Source of the DNA: Russula earlei
Lineage: Eukaryota > Basidiomycota > Agaricomycetes > Russulales > Russulaceae
Direction of reading: 5' to 3'
Assembly: GCA_025769875.1 (NCBI GenBank)
Contig: JAGFNK010000589.1
Location: 1 to 31,944 of the forward strand
Length of the DNA stretch: 31,944 nucleotides
Below are positions 18,878 to 30,700 of the stretch, one piece after another (position 1 is the stretch's first letter; the number at the start of each line of letters is the position of its first letter). Both the position numbers and the translations under genes were made by a program. The notes under the pieces are model-generated. The model was not told the origin of the DNA. It made no database searches and saw only the letters and a program-made list of their open reading frames with translations.

Positions 18878-18971
18878 CTCCTAATCACATTATGTCGCTT
18901 ACTATGCCCGTGACCACCTCTGTATCATGATGTATGCGCTGCGGAATACAAATTCGGAAAAAAAAAAAAAA

Positions 18972-18986
18972 AGAGAGCAAGACCTT
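18972..18986 (+). repeat. LINE target-site duplication, right copy
   Basis: Exact match to 11424-11438, directly after the poly(A) tail that begins at 18958. One A of the tail may belong to either feature. Confidence 0.93.
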
Positions 18987-19411
18987 TTATCTTTGTCGGT
19001 AATGGTCGGCAGTCAAAGCAGCTGAAGCGATCGATCACCCATTCTCCGCGGAGGTTCAAGTATTTATCCAAACCTGAAATACGGGCTGGCACCTGGCCAG
19101 GTCTCCACAGAGGGAAAGGGCGGGCTTAAGGTGCTGTGTATATAATGCTTGCCTCGGTTACTGTACCAATTTCCCTACGTTTCCGTGAACGCTTACCTCA
19201 GCTCAGATATGGCCGCTCGGCTCCATTCGAGCCGAGCCGTGACAGCACTCGACTGTCGGCTTCGAAGTCCCTGAGCGCTTCGCTCACTCTCACGAGGCCA
19301 ACTGCGACGTAAACCTAATATAATGCTGTCTCGTATTCGCACTTACTCATAAGTGTGCATAAGTGTGGAGGGTTCCCCAGACGTTACATCCTCACTGATG
19401 AACTTTCGTGG
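18987..19411 (+). promoter_or_regulatory. Upstream region and leader exon of F-box copy four
   Basis: Between the LINE and F-box copy four I see TATA-like sites GTATATAATGC (19138-19148) and CTAATATAATGC (19314-19325). The leader exon is the ACGTTACATCCTCACTGATG block at 19381-19400, which recurs in copies two and three. Two GC-rich hairpins lie between the TATA-like sites. No gene is supported. Promoter roles are inferred. Confidence 0.4.
19215..19286. repeat. Two adjacent GC-rich hairpins
   Basis: GCTCGGCTC (19215-19223) pairs with GAGCCGAGC (19229-19237) across a 5-nt loop. TGAGCG (19272-19277) pairs with CGCTCA (19281-19286) across 3 nt. They could be a remnant of a mobile element or cruciform-prone DNA upstream of F-box copy four. 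Confidence 0.6.
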
Positions 19412-19595
19412 GTACGTCGTCATGTCATCATTCACTCCTTATTGACTTTGGCCTCTCCGGGCCGGCATAAACGTCTCATTACTCAGCTTCATCCACTCAT
19501 TTCTGCCTTGCGTCCCCCGCTCCTCGACTACGATTGGTAGTCCCATACAAGATTCGCTGAAAGGGAAAAATCGTCTGAGTATGTCTTTTGCACAG
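19412..19595 (+). other. 5'-leader intron of F-box copy four
   Basis: Donor GTACGTCG at 19412 and acceptor TTTTGCACAG ending at 19595, five bases before the ATG at 19601. At 184 bp it is longer than the equivalent 53-bp intron of copy three. Inferred from conserved splice motifs in the paralogues. Confidence 0.55.
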
Positions 19596-19600
19596 TGTCC

Positions 19601-21021
19601 ATGACCACCACTAACCAATCGATTTTAGGCCGGGTAACAATCAACACGCTCCCCGATGATGTCCTCGTGGACATATTTTACTTCTATGTGAATGACTGGG
19701 ACGTAGGAACAAGTGGATGGCATACACTGGTCCATGTGTGTCAAAAATGGCGATATGTCGTGTTTGCATCCCCACGTCGCCTGAACCTGCGACTTTTGTA
19801 CACAGGAAAAAGACCGATGTCTGAGATGCTGGACGACTGGCCAGTCTTGCCGGTGATGATAAGTCTCGAGACACATTCATCCTTGATCCGTGGAAACATA
19901 ACTGCTTTCCTCAATTCGGAGCACCACCATCGCATATGTGGAATATCGATGTTACCCATTCCAGCCTCAGATTTGGAAATATTTGTAGCAGCGATGCAGA
20001 AACCATTCCCGGAGCTGACATCTCTGTACATTTGGGTGGAGGAAAGTAGGGTAACGTCCCTGCCCCTTCAGGATTCGTTCTTGGGCGGATCAGCCCCACT
20101 TCTGCGACGACTCGTGTTGAGAAATTGTCCGTTTCCAGGCCTGCCGAAACTACTTTTGTCAGCCAATCACCTCGTCATTCTTTCCCTTTGGAATATTCCC
20201 GATTCCGGTTACTTCTCGCCCCAGGCTTTGGGCGCCGCCCTGTCGGTCATGTCCAGACTTGCAGCCCTTCGGGTTGAATTCCAATTCCCTCGATATCCGA
20301 CAAGTCGACCTCCACTTCCGCTCACCCGCTCTGTTCTCCCTTCTCTCACCAGACTTGTGTTCGAAGGTGTTCACGAGTACTTGGAGGACTTACTCGCCCA
20401 AATCGAGGCTCCCCTTCTCAACAAACTCAGGATAATATTCTTCATGGACCCCCAATTTGTCATCCCACAACTTCACCGGTTGATCAATTTCGCAGAATCG
20501 TTCAAGAAATGCCACACGGCATTTGTGTACACTTCCTATGATGCAATCCGATTTGCAGCTTTCAGAGAAACACATCAGTTCCCGGAGCTCTCCTTCGATA
20601 TCAGGTGGGGAGTGTTGGGTCGGCCACTTTCATTGCTGGCGCAGGTCTGCAGCTCATCCTTGCACGTCCTCTCCGCATTGGTACAGCTCGATATCGTGGT
20701 TCCTGTTCTTTCATTTCCACAATCACTCTGGGTCCTGATAACACTCGATGGCTGGAACTCCTGGACCCGTTCACCGCTGTGAAGGATCTGCGCCTATCGG
20801 ATCAAGTTGCACCACATGTCTGCCAAGCGCTGGAAGAGCTTTCCGAAGAAGGAGCACCCGCGCTACAGAACATTTTCCTGCAGGGCCTCGAGTCGCTGGA
20901 ACCTGTTCCAAATTTCATCGAGCGAGTCGTTGCGGCCCGGCGACTCTCTGGTCACCCTGTGACTGTCTACCCTTGGGAAGGCCGCGGAAACTACGATGAA
21001 TCTACCGGGATGATTTTCTAG
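19601..21021 (+). pseudogene. F-box protein with late frameshift (F-box copy four)
   Basis: The frame is open from ATG at 19601 for 393 codons to 20782. It encodes an F-box at about residues 12-65 (INTLPDDVLVDIFYFYV, WHTLVHVCQKWRYVVFASP) and a leucine-rich body. Alignment with copy five shows one base missing near 20735-20742. After it the family's C-terminal region (WLELLDPFTAVKDLRL through LPNFIERVVAARRLSGHPVTV) continues in the next frame to a TAG at 21019-21021. The protein as encoded loses about 90 conserved residues and gains an unrelated tail. It may be a young pseudogene, a truncated but stable receptor, or an assembly error. An intact version would be an SCF substrate receptor. Confidence 0.8.
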
Positions 21022-22550
21022 CACGCAAACAGGATCGGTAAGCTCTTTATGTTTTCCACCTTATTAGGATCTCGCATCGTCTACCTTCTGTGCGATTGTC
21101 ATCATTCGACTCCAAGCACCCTAGCTACCGTGCCATTACTCGGATCTCGTCCTTCTAATTTCTTGAACTTAACATGGAACATGGCGCCCGTTATATGAAA
21201 CAGTCATCTGTTGAAGATTCTTCCAAGCGCGCACTCATGCTCACGTCGCTTGAAGAACGTGATGCAGTTCCTGTCTCGAGGCACACACACATTAAGGGCA
21301 CTATATCGAATACGAATACATGTCAATACAGGTATGATACGTCACAATACATCCACATTGATATTTCGGTGCGGTACCAGAGGAGCAACGAACGGAAAGG
21401 GCACGCAATAGCTACGCCAACCAATGGGAAAGAATCGCTTCTGCTTCCATCGCCAAGCCCCCGCACGATATTCAGTTTACAGTAGGACCACGAACGAGGG
21501 AATCCATCCATCGACGGACTTACCGGGAGCAACGAGAGACAAGAAAATGAAGCGTAAATGAAGGACCGCACATGGAAGGAGTGACCCACCCCGATCTTTT
21601 AACATTTCGAAACTGTTGCATTACCACAAACGCGTTGACGCGCACAACCGAACAAAGGTGCCTTGTCGAAGACGAGATCTGTATTGTCGCCATCAGGGCA
21701 CAGAGAGCTGGCATAGTGAAGGCAAGGGAAGCAGAAGAATGACATGCCATCCACAAACGATGACAGTGCGGGGCATGAACTAGACGCGTTCCCAGGAGTG
21801 TGAGCGTGATGATGGCGATGAAGTGTTCCGAACACTGGCTCGTTTTGAAAGATGCACGCGCAGATGCGCTTGTACAGACTAGGCAGTCGTCGAGTGGACT
21901 AGGACAGTGAAACATACAGGAGAAACGATGGTTACGAGGAGCAAGCAGGAGACGCACCACGGAGAAGACAACTTCACCTCCACAACCTGAGAATGTAAAG
22001 TTCAACTCTCGTGTGTAGAACGGAAGCTGCGCGCTCTCCAAGGCAGCGCTCAATGGCCGTCATTGCTTGACGTGAGTGATTTGTTATGTCTGCAATATGG
22101 GTGTGCGAAGCAATATGGCTCCGGATAACATGGTCATCTGCTAGCCGCAGATCCCGTGGAAAGGAGAGGGATTGCCCAAAAGTTGGGATTGAAGTTTGCA
22201 GTGGCCATGATCGTTTGAGAAAAGTAGCAACGAAACAGCTGCAGGGGACTTGAACAAACCACGGGACTGACACTCGAATACTGGTGCGTGGCAGGCTAAG
22301 GGACCTGGTCCGTTCCATTCATCGGAGAGGGTGTAGAGAGCACATCCGAATGAAATACAGACATGGATTGAGATGGAGCGGAGAGGACCCGAGAGCGGCG
22401 GGCGCCGACGCCTCTTCATCGCACTTAATTGTGCCACACTTCTGGTGACTGGTGGTTCCCTTACCCACATACGAGTTTTCGCCTCTGTGTATTAAGCGAG
22501 CCTACATCATCTCCATCCCCTGAAGAACTAATGTCTTTCACACAGTGTCC
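21022..22550. repeat. Spacer between F-box copies four and five; flank copy D on the left
   Basis: Positions 21079-21240 match the start of flank copies A and C (TGTGCGATTGTCAT, CTCCAAGCACCCTAG, CGCGCACTCA). The remainder, about 21500-22480, has overlapping open frames on the minus strand, the longest 177 codons at 22053-21520, but that starts with TTG and shows no recognised domain. A CTAAT branch-like site and a TTTCACACAG acceptor ending at 22545 indicate the end of a leader intron for copy five; its donor was not identified. Confidence 0.5.
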
Positions 22551-23936
22551 ATGACCACCACTAACCAATCGATTTCTGGCCGGATAACGATCAACACGCT
22601 CCCCGACGATGTCCTCGTGGACATATTTTACTTCTATGTGAATGACTGGGACATAGGAACAAGTGGATGGCATGCACTGGTCCATGTGTGTCAAAGATGG
22701 CGACACATCGTGTTAGGATCGCCCCGTCGCCTGAACCTGCGACTTGTTTACAGAGGAATAATGTCTGAGATGCAGGACATCTGGCCAGCCTTGCCGGTGG
22801 CGATATGTCCCAGGACATATTCACCCTCGATCTGTGAAAACATAACTGCTTTCCTCGATTCGGAACACCGCCATCGCATATGTGCAATGTTGCTGTTCCC
22901 GATTCCCGTTTCGCGTTGGGAAAGATTCGCAGCAGCGATGCAGAAACCAATCCCAGAGCTGACAGACCTGGAGATTTCTGTCGATGAAGGTACGGTGACG
23001 TCCCCTCCGGACTCGTTCTTGGGCGGATCGGCCCCACGTCTGCGACGACTCGTGTTGGGAAATTGTCCGTTTCGAGGACTGCCGAAACTACTTTTGTCAG
23101 CCCATCACCTCGTCGTTCTTTCCCTTTGGCATATTCCCTATTTCGGTTACTTCTCGCCCCAGGCTTTGGTCACCGCCCTGTCGGTCATGTCCAGACTCGA
23201 ATCCCTTTACGTTGGATTCCACTTCTCTCTGTTACGCCCCGATCTTGCAAGTCCACCTCCCCTCACACGATCTGTCCTCCCCTCTCTCACCCGTCTTGTC
23301 TTCCGAGGTGTTCACGAGTACTTGGAGGACTTACTGGCCCAAATCGAAGTTCCCCTCCTTAATAATCTCGACATATTCTTCTTCATGGACTTCCTCTTTG
23401 CTGTCCCACAACTTTACCGGTTGATCAGTCAAACAGAATCTTTCAAGACATGCCACAAGGCACTTGTGTATACATCCAACCATGCAATCCGGTTTTCGAA
23501 TTTCAGAGAAACACAAGAGTCTCTGGGGCTCTCCTTGGCAACCTGGTGCAGAGATTTGAATCGGCAGCTTTCATTGCTGGCCCGGCTCTGCAGCTCATCC
23601 TTGCGCCTCTCCACTTTGGTACAGCTCGACATCGTGGATCCTGTTGATTCGATTTCACAGTCACACCAGAACGTGAACACCACTCAATGGCTGGAACTCC
23701 TAGAGCTGTTCACCGCTGTGAAGGATCTGCGCCTAGCCAATCAAGTCGCGCCACATGTATGCCGAGCCCTGGACGAGCTCGCCGAAGGACGAGTAGCAGG
23801 AGTGTTACCCGCGCTACAGAACATTTTCTTGGGCGGCCTCCAACCAACGGAACCGGTTCCGAAATTTATCGAAGGATTCGTCGCCGCGCGACAACTCTCT
23901 GGTCACCCTGTGGCCGTCTACCCTTGGAGAGATTAA
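22551..23936 (+). CDS. F-box protein, intact (F-box copy five)
   Basis: A single frame of 461 codons from ATGACCACCACTAAC to TAA. The F-box spans about residues 12-62 (INTLPDDVLVDIFYFYV, WHALVHVCQRWRHIVLGSP), followed by a leucine-rich body with segments such as LRRLVLGNCPFRGLPKLLLS and WLELLELFTAVKDLRLANQ. The C-terminus is GHPVAVYPWRD, which seems to be the normal family ending. The expected role is Skp1 binding and substrate recruitment to an SCF ubiquitin ligase; the target is unknown. The start is chosen because it follows the conserved CACAG acceptor at 22545 and lies at the family's common ATGACC. It converges with the minus-strand morphogenesis gene, whose stop is about 800 bp away. 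Confidence 0.87.
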   Translation: MTTTNQSISGRITINTLPDDVLVDIFYFYVNDWDIGTSGWHALVHVCQRWRHIVLGSPRRLNLRLVYRGIMSEMQDIWPALPVAICPRTYSPSICENITAFLDSEHRHRICAMLLFPIPVSRWERFAAAMQKPIPELTDLEISVDEGTVTSPPDSFLGGSAPRLRRLVLGNCPFRGLPKLLLSAHHLVVLSLWHIPYFGYFSPQALVTALSVMSRLESLYVGFHFSLLRPDLASPPPLTRSVLPSLTRLVFRGVHEYLEDLLAQIEVPLLNNLDIFFFMDFLFAVPQLYRLISQTESFKTCHKALVYTSNHAIRFSNFRETQESLGLSLATWCRDLNRQLSLLARLCSSSLRLSTLVQLDIVDPVDSISQSHQNVNTTQWLELLELFTAVKDLRLANQVAPHVCRALDELAEGRVAGVLPALQNIFLGGLQPTEPVPKFIEGFVAARQLSGHPVAVYPWRD

Positions 23937-24164
23937 CGAGTCTTTTCCAGCTCCCGCTCAGTGTCGATGAGTTCTTTATTTTTTCCATCCTATTAGCGTC
24001 CTGGTATCATACCTTGTGCGATGTCATTACTTCGCTCCCTAGTTATCATACCATTACTCAGATCCATAGATCTTATCTTTCTAACCTCGTACGATTCCTT
24101 GAACCCAATGCAGGACACCTATTGCCTGGGACTTTTCAGCCTCAGGTGCTGCGGAGAAATATCT

Positions 24165-24188
24165 TGATGATGATGATGATGATGATGA
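24165..24188 (+). repeat. (TGA)8 microsatellite
   Basis: Eight perfect TGA units. It lies in the spacer after F-box copy five and is not in a supported coding frame. Confidence 0.95.
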
Positions 24189-24365
24189 ATACATATCACA
24201 GGTTCCTATTTATTTCGAAGGATTATTCATTGATGACAATATGCTCATATGTAGGCTAGAGGTATTAGCTATGTGATATCTGTTGAATCCCAGTGTAGAT
24301 TAGATAAGATCATGGCGTGTTTCAGCAGTTTTTATGAATCCAGGTACAGTGTTCGAATTGATAAC

Positions 24366-24385
24366 CTGTGTAATACATTACACAG
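24366..24385. repeat. Perfect 9-bp-arm palindrome
   Basis: CTGTGTAAT and ATTACACAG are separated by two bases. It lies between the convergent genes and could be a hairpin in either 3' UTR or a protein-binding site; neither is shown. Confidence 0.7.
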
Positions 24386-24741
24386 AGCTAATATAAACCA
24401 AATCAAGGACACAGGATAGTATTAGGTATGTAAGATAAGAAAATGAACCATCTATGGATTAGAAGCGTGGAAGACCAGTGAAAAAAGAAATAATGGAGTG
24501 ATGCTAGGCAAACAAATTGTAATACAAAAGGGAGTCCGTTGTGTGGTGAAAGCGTTTCCAAGGGCCCAAGTTAAGCAAGATTCGAAAGAGTAAAGTCATT
24601 TGCGGTCGTCAGAATCAGCATAGATAACAAGATAACGATGAGCACATCCCTGTCTAGTGAAAGATCAGGACGGGACTTTTTCTTTTTATAGGAGAAAATG
24701 ACTAACAGAAGGGGACCAGGGCCGGGGGCAATCGGTTTGTG

Positions 24742-27700
24742 TCACTGTTTTGACCCATTGAGGTTCCGCATGGCCCGCATCGCGGCCGGTGAGTCGTACA
24801 CAAACGCATCCGAGTCCGAGCTGTAATCGCTCTCGTCGTCAGACCCGCCCTGATCAAAGGCGGTCGTGGTCGTCGCGCTGTCGACGCGGAACACATCGAT
24901 GAACGGCGTCTGAGGAATGTCGTTCGAGGACTCGGTCGATTTCGCCAAGATGGCGGCGACGCGGGCCTCAAGCTGCTGGCTCGGTTCCGACGACAACAAC
25001 GACGGCGCGATCTCGGAGGCGGCGGCGGAGTGGTCGCCTTGGAAGAACGAGCTTAGCTCGTGCAAATTCCGCACCAGGCCGCCCAGATCGTCGTCCTCCG
25101 ACGGCGCCGGCGAAGCGAGTCGATCGACGTCCTCGGGCTCGAAGTGTATTTGCGACGGCCGTGAGGGGACCTTGCATGTTTCGAAAACAGCCATTATGTT
25201 CGAGCGGCAGTTCTCTTGCAAGCGCTCCGGCCGAGCAACGCACCAACCGGACTCCTCAGGGATCCCGAATATGTCGCTCGCTGATTCGATATCTTTGGTC
25301 GAGGATTTCATCTGCATGCTCATTCGTAGCACCTGTTTGGCTGGGAGACCGCCCGAGATAGTCATAGGTTCCTCCAACACCTCCAACGCTGTAGTTGCCA
25401 AGTCAGTTTCCAATAGGCGCAGGAGCGGCATTAGCAACTCAGAGCCCAAGAGCTCTACGGGATTCCTGGTCTCCCTCTGTTGGAATAGGATCTTCAGAAT
25501 TTGTAACGCTGAGACCCGTAGCCACCTTTGCGAATTGAGGACAAGGCCAAGGAGTAAAGTAACAACCTCTGTCCAATCCTGGTCACCATAGTGTTCTCTG
25601 AGACTAGCAACGGATTGCCGAAGGAAGTCCTCCTTGGTACGGAACCGCCCTTTGATGAAGGAAGCCATGATGCGGCTGATACTAGATCGTCCTTCCTGCT
25701 CAGCCAAATAGCCCACGTCTTGAGCAAAAGTTTGTAGAGCCGGATCTGACGTGTCCTCTGTCATTGATCTATAGCACCATGGCAACGCTACGGTGTAAAG
25801 GTCGCGAACACGCCCTCGAGTGGGATCCACGATGCTGCTATCGGTGACTTTCGCAAGTGTTTGCAACATTTTGAAGGTCGCATCGCTCGTCACGGACGAT
25901 CGTAGACCGACAAGCAAGGGCGACTGGAGGCAGCTTGGGCCAATCCACTCAGCAGGTCGTTGAGAAATCAGCGTATCTATCGTTTGTTCGTCATCCAAAT
26001 CCAGATGTCCCAACACCGATTCCAAAAAAGCAATCGCCTGTAGGAATTCACTTTCGACTGTGGTTGATAGACATGCACATGCACACCAGAACATCTGAGG
26101 AAGAAGGGAAGTTTCGAGAAGGTCGCATGAGCCCAATACCTTCAGCGTGCGGATCAATTCATTGCTGAAAGACCTGATGTTCTCCTCAGGAGCGGCAATG
26201 GTATTTGACAACCGTGCCAATAAGAGCGCCAAATCACCTGAACTGATGCTCGGAAGAAGGGCCCTGAAAATTTGCAAAGATCGAAAAGCTATCGCGCGGA
26301 TGGAGCACGCGGTGCCCCATAGCAATGCCAAGGAACCCCAGCGTTCGGCCAGCTTCGAGTGTAGTGGGACAAGGAGGGTGAGAATCCGAGAACATAAACT
26401 CTGCATCTTGGGTTCGCCTTGCTTGCTGCTGTCGTCCTCTTTCCAAACGACATCGTCCAACTCTTGTTCGAGCTCTATAATGGAAGATACTAGAAGGGAC
26501 CGAGTAGGACGGTTCGAACGGTCGGGAAGTTCGTCGTAGCCAGGCATCCAGGAACGCAATAGTTGAATTAGCATCCGCTTCGCAGACTCACGGACAATGG
26601 AAGATCGGTGGTCCAAATGGGTAAAAATAGCATGTAGGAGTGTCGGCAACTCCTCTTGAAACTCCCAGGTGCGTTCGAGCGCAACATCTGCAAGGAACAG
26701 CAAGGCGAATTGTCCAGCGCCCAACACTAGCCGAGGTTGTTCCGAGAAAAGAGCATCAAGCTCGGACCATAAATCGAGATCGCTTTGCTCTGGGAAGGTT
26801 AGCTTGTGGTCAATGCTAGGTAACATGCGTGCTGGCTCTATGACGCTACACAGGTCCTTCATGGCGCCGCGACCAATAACGGAATGGGATAGGCAAGCGA
26901 CAATCTTCGAAGCGCATTGGATGTAGGTGATACTACCAACTTTCTGTGACTGCTCCAGTAGAAAGCGAATGGTGGCGTGTCCATTCGATTGATATGGGGT
27001 ATCTACCAGGCGTGTCCAAAGAACCTCGATTTGTTCGGGAAAATGATCCGAGTAACGCATCGTAAGTGCCATCAGATGTAATATCGTTGTCCGTCCGTCT
27101 TGCGAAAGGTTAGACTTGTCTTCCATGAGGTTTATATTCGGAGTCCAGTATTCCAGGGCTTGAAGTAGTGTCAACGAGCAAGTAGAAGGGCTGAAAACAC
27201 AGGGAAGCCACTTCGCAAAAGCGGACAATACTTTCATAGCATCGTCCGGGTGCTCCCCTGCAAGGACGTCAGATATCAGGCGGTGAGCACGCAAGTAGGT
27301 GCTCGGTGTGCCACTCCCGACAGTGGCTTCAAATTGGGTGAGGGAAAGCATGCCGGAAGACCGTTGATGCACGGCTTCTAGGAGCTGAAGTGCTCGGCGG
27401 CGGACAGGATGGAGAGCATGGCAAAGATTGGCCAATCCCAGACATATCGTCTCCTCGAACCGGAAACCAGTGTCCTGGGACTGGCAGATGATATCCGCCA
27501 CCACTTCAAAGAAACGTATGTTGCTGGTCTCGAGCTCTCGCGCGGTCACAAAAGCGAGCTGCAGTACCTCATTGATGAGCTCTGCGTCATGTGCGTTGTT
27601 ATGAGTCAGGAGAGCCTTGAGAGCTTTCCTATGGCAGAGATCAGAAATCGAGAGAGGACGGAGGTGGGCAGAACATGCCTTCCGCTGTCCAGAATAGATT

Positions 27701-30700
27701 CATCCATGGAAGCCAGCACCGAGAGTATGCGGTCCAAGGTTTCCTTTGCGGTCAGAGCTTTCGTATATTCCGGTAGCCCGTCTGTAGGAGATCCCGAGGA
27801 CGTATCTGGCTGAAAGTACGCTCTTGCCTAATACAATATTGAGGATAACTGCACAAATCACAGGTACAGGTAACTTACGCATAGCGAGGCCATGGCCGAG
27901 ATGGCTGCCCTCGAAAGCATTTTCGTCTCTTTCTGGAAAAAAACTACGGCGTCCCCTCGTTCTGAAGGGGTGGAGACCGCCTCGGTCGCCGAGCGTTGCA
28001 TGTAGATAAGACGTTGTTTGACTATCTCCGACTGGTGCCCAAGTTGGCACCACTCTTCGCAAAGACGGTAGAGAGAAAGATGTGCCTTGGCGGGGACGAA
28101 TCGATCTGTATCGTTAAGGCTGCTAAGCCCATCGAAGAGTCTTTGTACCGTCCCGCAAAAGTAACGCCGAAGTCGTTGCAGTTTGAAGTTGTCTCTGGAC
28201 TCTGGTGACATCAAAAATGTCTGCGTGCTGCGGACGAATCGCAAGACCGGTGAAAGCGCGGCCTGACGTACGCCACGGCGCCGATCTTGCAAGTGATGTG
28301 AGGTAAGGAAATAAATGCGGGCGACAGCGGTAAACAGGCGTTCTTGTCGACGGCCACGCTCCAGAGGAAGTGGCAGAGAGACCTTCTGCCTCACATCCCC
28401 TAGTCTTGGGTCATCTAAAAGTTGACGATGGAGAAGGAGACCGAGATCTTCCAATAACTGTGAGTATCCTGCCGTGGGGAAAGAGCTGATACAAAAGACG
28501 GCGGCATCCCGGAAGAGAGCATGATCCGAATCCAAGAAGGGTGTAAGGTAGCGAATTAGGCCGCGTGTGGTTGTGAGGCGCTCGCGATCGAAACTGCCGT
28601 CCGACGGCACTCTGCTGTGGCTTCGCTCAACGAGTGGAGGTCGATTCTCTACAACCAGTGCAATAGATGACAGAACCTTCGTCCACATATACCACTGGTC
28701 AAGAAGGAACCTATTCTCTCCAAAGACTTTCGAGCCCTCTCGCTCGTTTGAGCCAGCTCGAGGTTGAGAACTGGGAGGCATCTTTGGGACAAGACCAGCC
28801 ATGACAGCCATCGTGTGATGGAACCTCGAGGCGGCAGCTACGAAACTGTCTCGTAAGATCAAAAGCGAGTTAGGTTGGCGTTCTGAGTTCTCTGTGGTCA
28901 TCGTTTGCAATATACCGGGGAAAACCCATTGCCAGAGAGTCCGATCTCGTACGTCGTCGCTATCCGCAATTCCTAGTAGTGCATCCTCCGCTGTATCTAG
29001 CAATGATCTGGCGCGCTTGACGTCGTCAACTTCAATAACGTGGTTGAAATTATCCAATACCATGTTGACTTTCACCTTGTCGTATAAGGCGTTGATAATC
29101 CTTGGTCGGGGCGTCTCGCCATCCATCGTGAGAACAGACGCGAGATGGATCGTAACAGGGCGGAACAAACGCAACAACTTCGCGCCCATTGTGCCCATTG
29201 CACTGGAAGACATGCACAGGAGGAATAAAGCGCCAGCCTCAAGCTCGTCTAGCCGAGCACCAATGAGAGGAATCTGTTCTTCAGGGATGGAATCAGGTCT
29301 CTGCTCCAAAAGGTCGCGCATCCAGCCGTCAAACAGGATTGTCCAGAGATTCAACAGGCGCGCATTTTCCAGCACTAAGCGCTGAGCGGATCCTTCTTGA
29401 GCAATGTTGGCCGGATCGAACAAAAATGCAGAGTACTGCTTGAGAACAATGAAGGCGTGGGTGGGCTCAGCCATGAAACGTCGCAAAGCGAGGACTGCGG
29501 CGTCTCCGATAGATGGTTCGACGTGGACAACGCCACGAAGAAGCATATCGACCACGTTTTCGACAGGGATGGGCTTGTGGAGGCAGCGTGGCCATGAGTG
29601 GAAAGACGACTGGAGCAGATGCATCGTGGGAGAAAGGTGACTGGGATATGAAAAAGTGCCATCAGGGTGGCGACGGACGTTGTAGGTGTGTGTCTCTTCA
29701 TATACAGCATTTTGTCGATGAACGGTCCATTGCTCGTCGAAGACAGACATGTTCCCGACAGTCTTCGAGCACGACAATGCAACATTCCACAGGATTGCAC
29801 TAAACCGTTCGAAAAACTCCTGCATTCCGGGCTTTGTCAAAAGGCTCGGTGGCATGAAATCAGATGACGATGGATAGTCCTGCCACGATGGAGTTCCAGA
29901 GAAGTCGCTACTAGATGGCCAAGCAGGAACGGATTCGTCGCGTTCGACGAGGTTAAAGGAGAGAAGGACGGCACGAACGACGATGGCTAGCCTCTCCGGT
30001 GAAAGAACAGAGATGATGCTGGCTGGCTGCGCTGAGACAGCTGACTCCTGCATGAGGCCCAAAACAAATTCGGCCCCGAAATCAAAATGTCGCGAACAGA
30101 TGAAGTGCATGATGTATATGAATGGCTCAAGGTGGTCCTCAGGAGGGAAGATCGTGATTCGGTTTGGGGGGAAAAAATGTTTGAGAAGCAGCTCCATCCT
30201 CGACGTCGAGCTTGACAATGAATCTCGGCAGCGGAACAGGTAAGTCCAGATGAGACGCATCATTCCATTCATAACGGGTATGCGGAACGCTTTTTCCTAA
30301 CGCAGAGGCTTGAGTGAAATATAAAACGGAGTTGAAGTGCATTACCTTCAGCTTGTTGAGGCCAGCCTCAAAGCAAGCCATCCAATTTCGCAAGAAGTAG
30401 TCCGTCGGAGCCACGCAGAGGCTGACGACCACCAGAGGATATGCCACATGCCAGTATCGTACTTTCCCGGATAAATCTTTCGCCTTGGGATGGATGATCT
30501 CGATGGCCTTGGCCCACTGAGGATGGTTGACCTCTGCTTGTGCGGTCTGTCGATTGCTGAGTTAATGGAAAAACTGGTCAAAGTTAAGAGGGAAAGTGAC
30601 CTTAGCAACGGGGTGCAGTAGATGGATCAAAGTCTCCATGAAAGAGAGTTTGAAGCGAAATCCATGGGCGTTCTCAAACGCCTTTGCAAGCCCCTCCATG

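Larger units (their letters stand above)
11439..18971 (+). mobile_element. LINE (non-LTR) retrotransposon, Tad-like, inactive
   Basis: The 7533-bp element is bounded by a perfect 15-bp target-site duplication and ends in a run of about 14 A. It has two coding regions that overlap at ATGA (14815-14818): a gag-like ORF1 with zinc knuckles and an ORF2 with AP endonuclease, reverse transcriptase, RNase H-like region and C-terminal C-C-H-C motif. This order is typical of Tad1/I-group fungal LINEs; clade placement is inferred. The element starts only two bases before the ORF1 ATG, so it may be slightly 5' truncated. The + strand is strikingly rich in A and C. Frameshifts, stops, a catalytic change and a nested LTR mean it cannot move by itself. 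Confidence 0.93.
23937..24741. other. Convergent spacer; flank copy E and 3' region of both neighbours
   Basis: Positions about 23985-24130 resemble the F-box 3' flank of copy four (TCCTATTAGC, CATTACTCAGATC, TTGAACCCAATGCAGG). Further right the sequence becomes AT-rich with no gene. It should hold the 3' ends of copy five on the + strand and of the morphogenesis gene on the minus strand; no clear polyadenylation signal decides their positions. Confidence 0.5.

Noticed and set aside
21520..22053. 177-codon minus-strand frame between F-box copies four and five
   Set aside because: It begins with TTG, no domain is recognised, and shorter frames overlap it on the same strand.
24917..25591. 224-codon + strand frame opposite the morphogenesis gene
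   Set aside because: The minus strand encodes a clear conserved protein here; the + frame is its complement.
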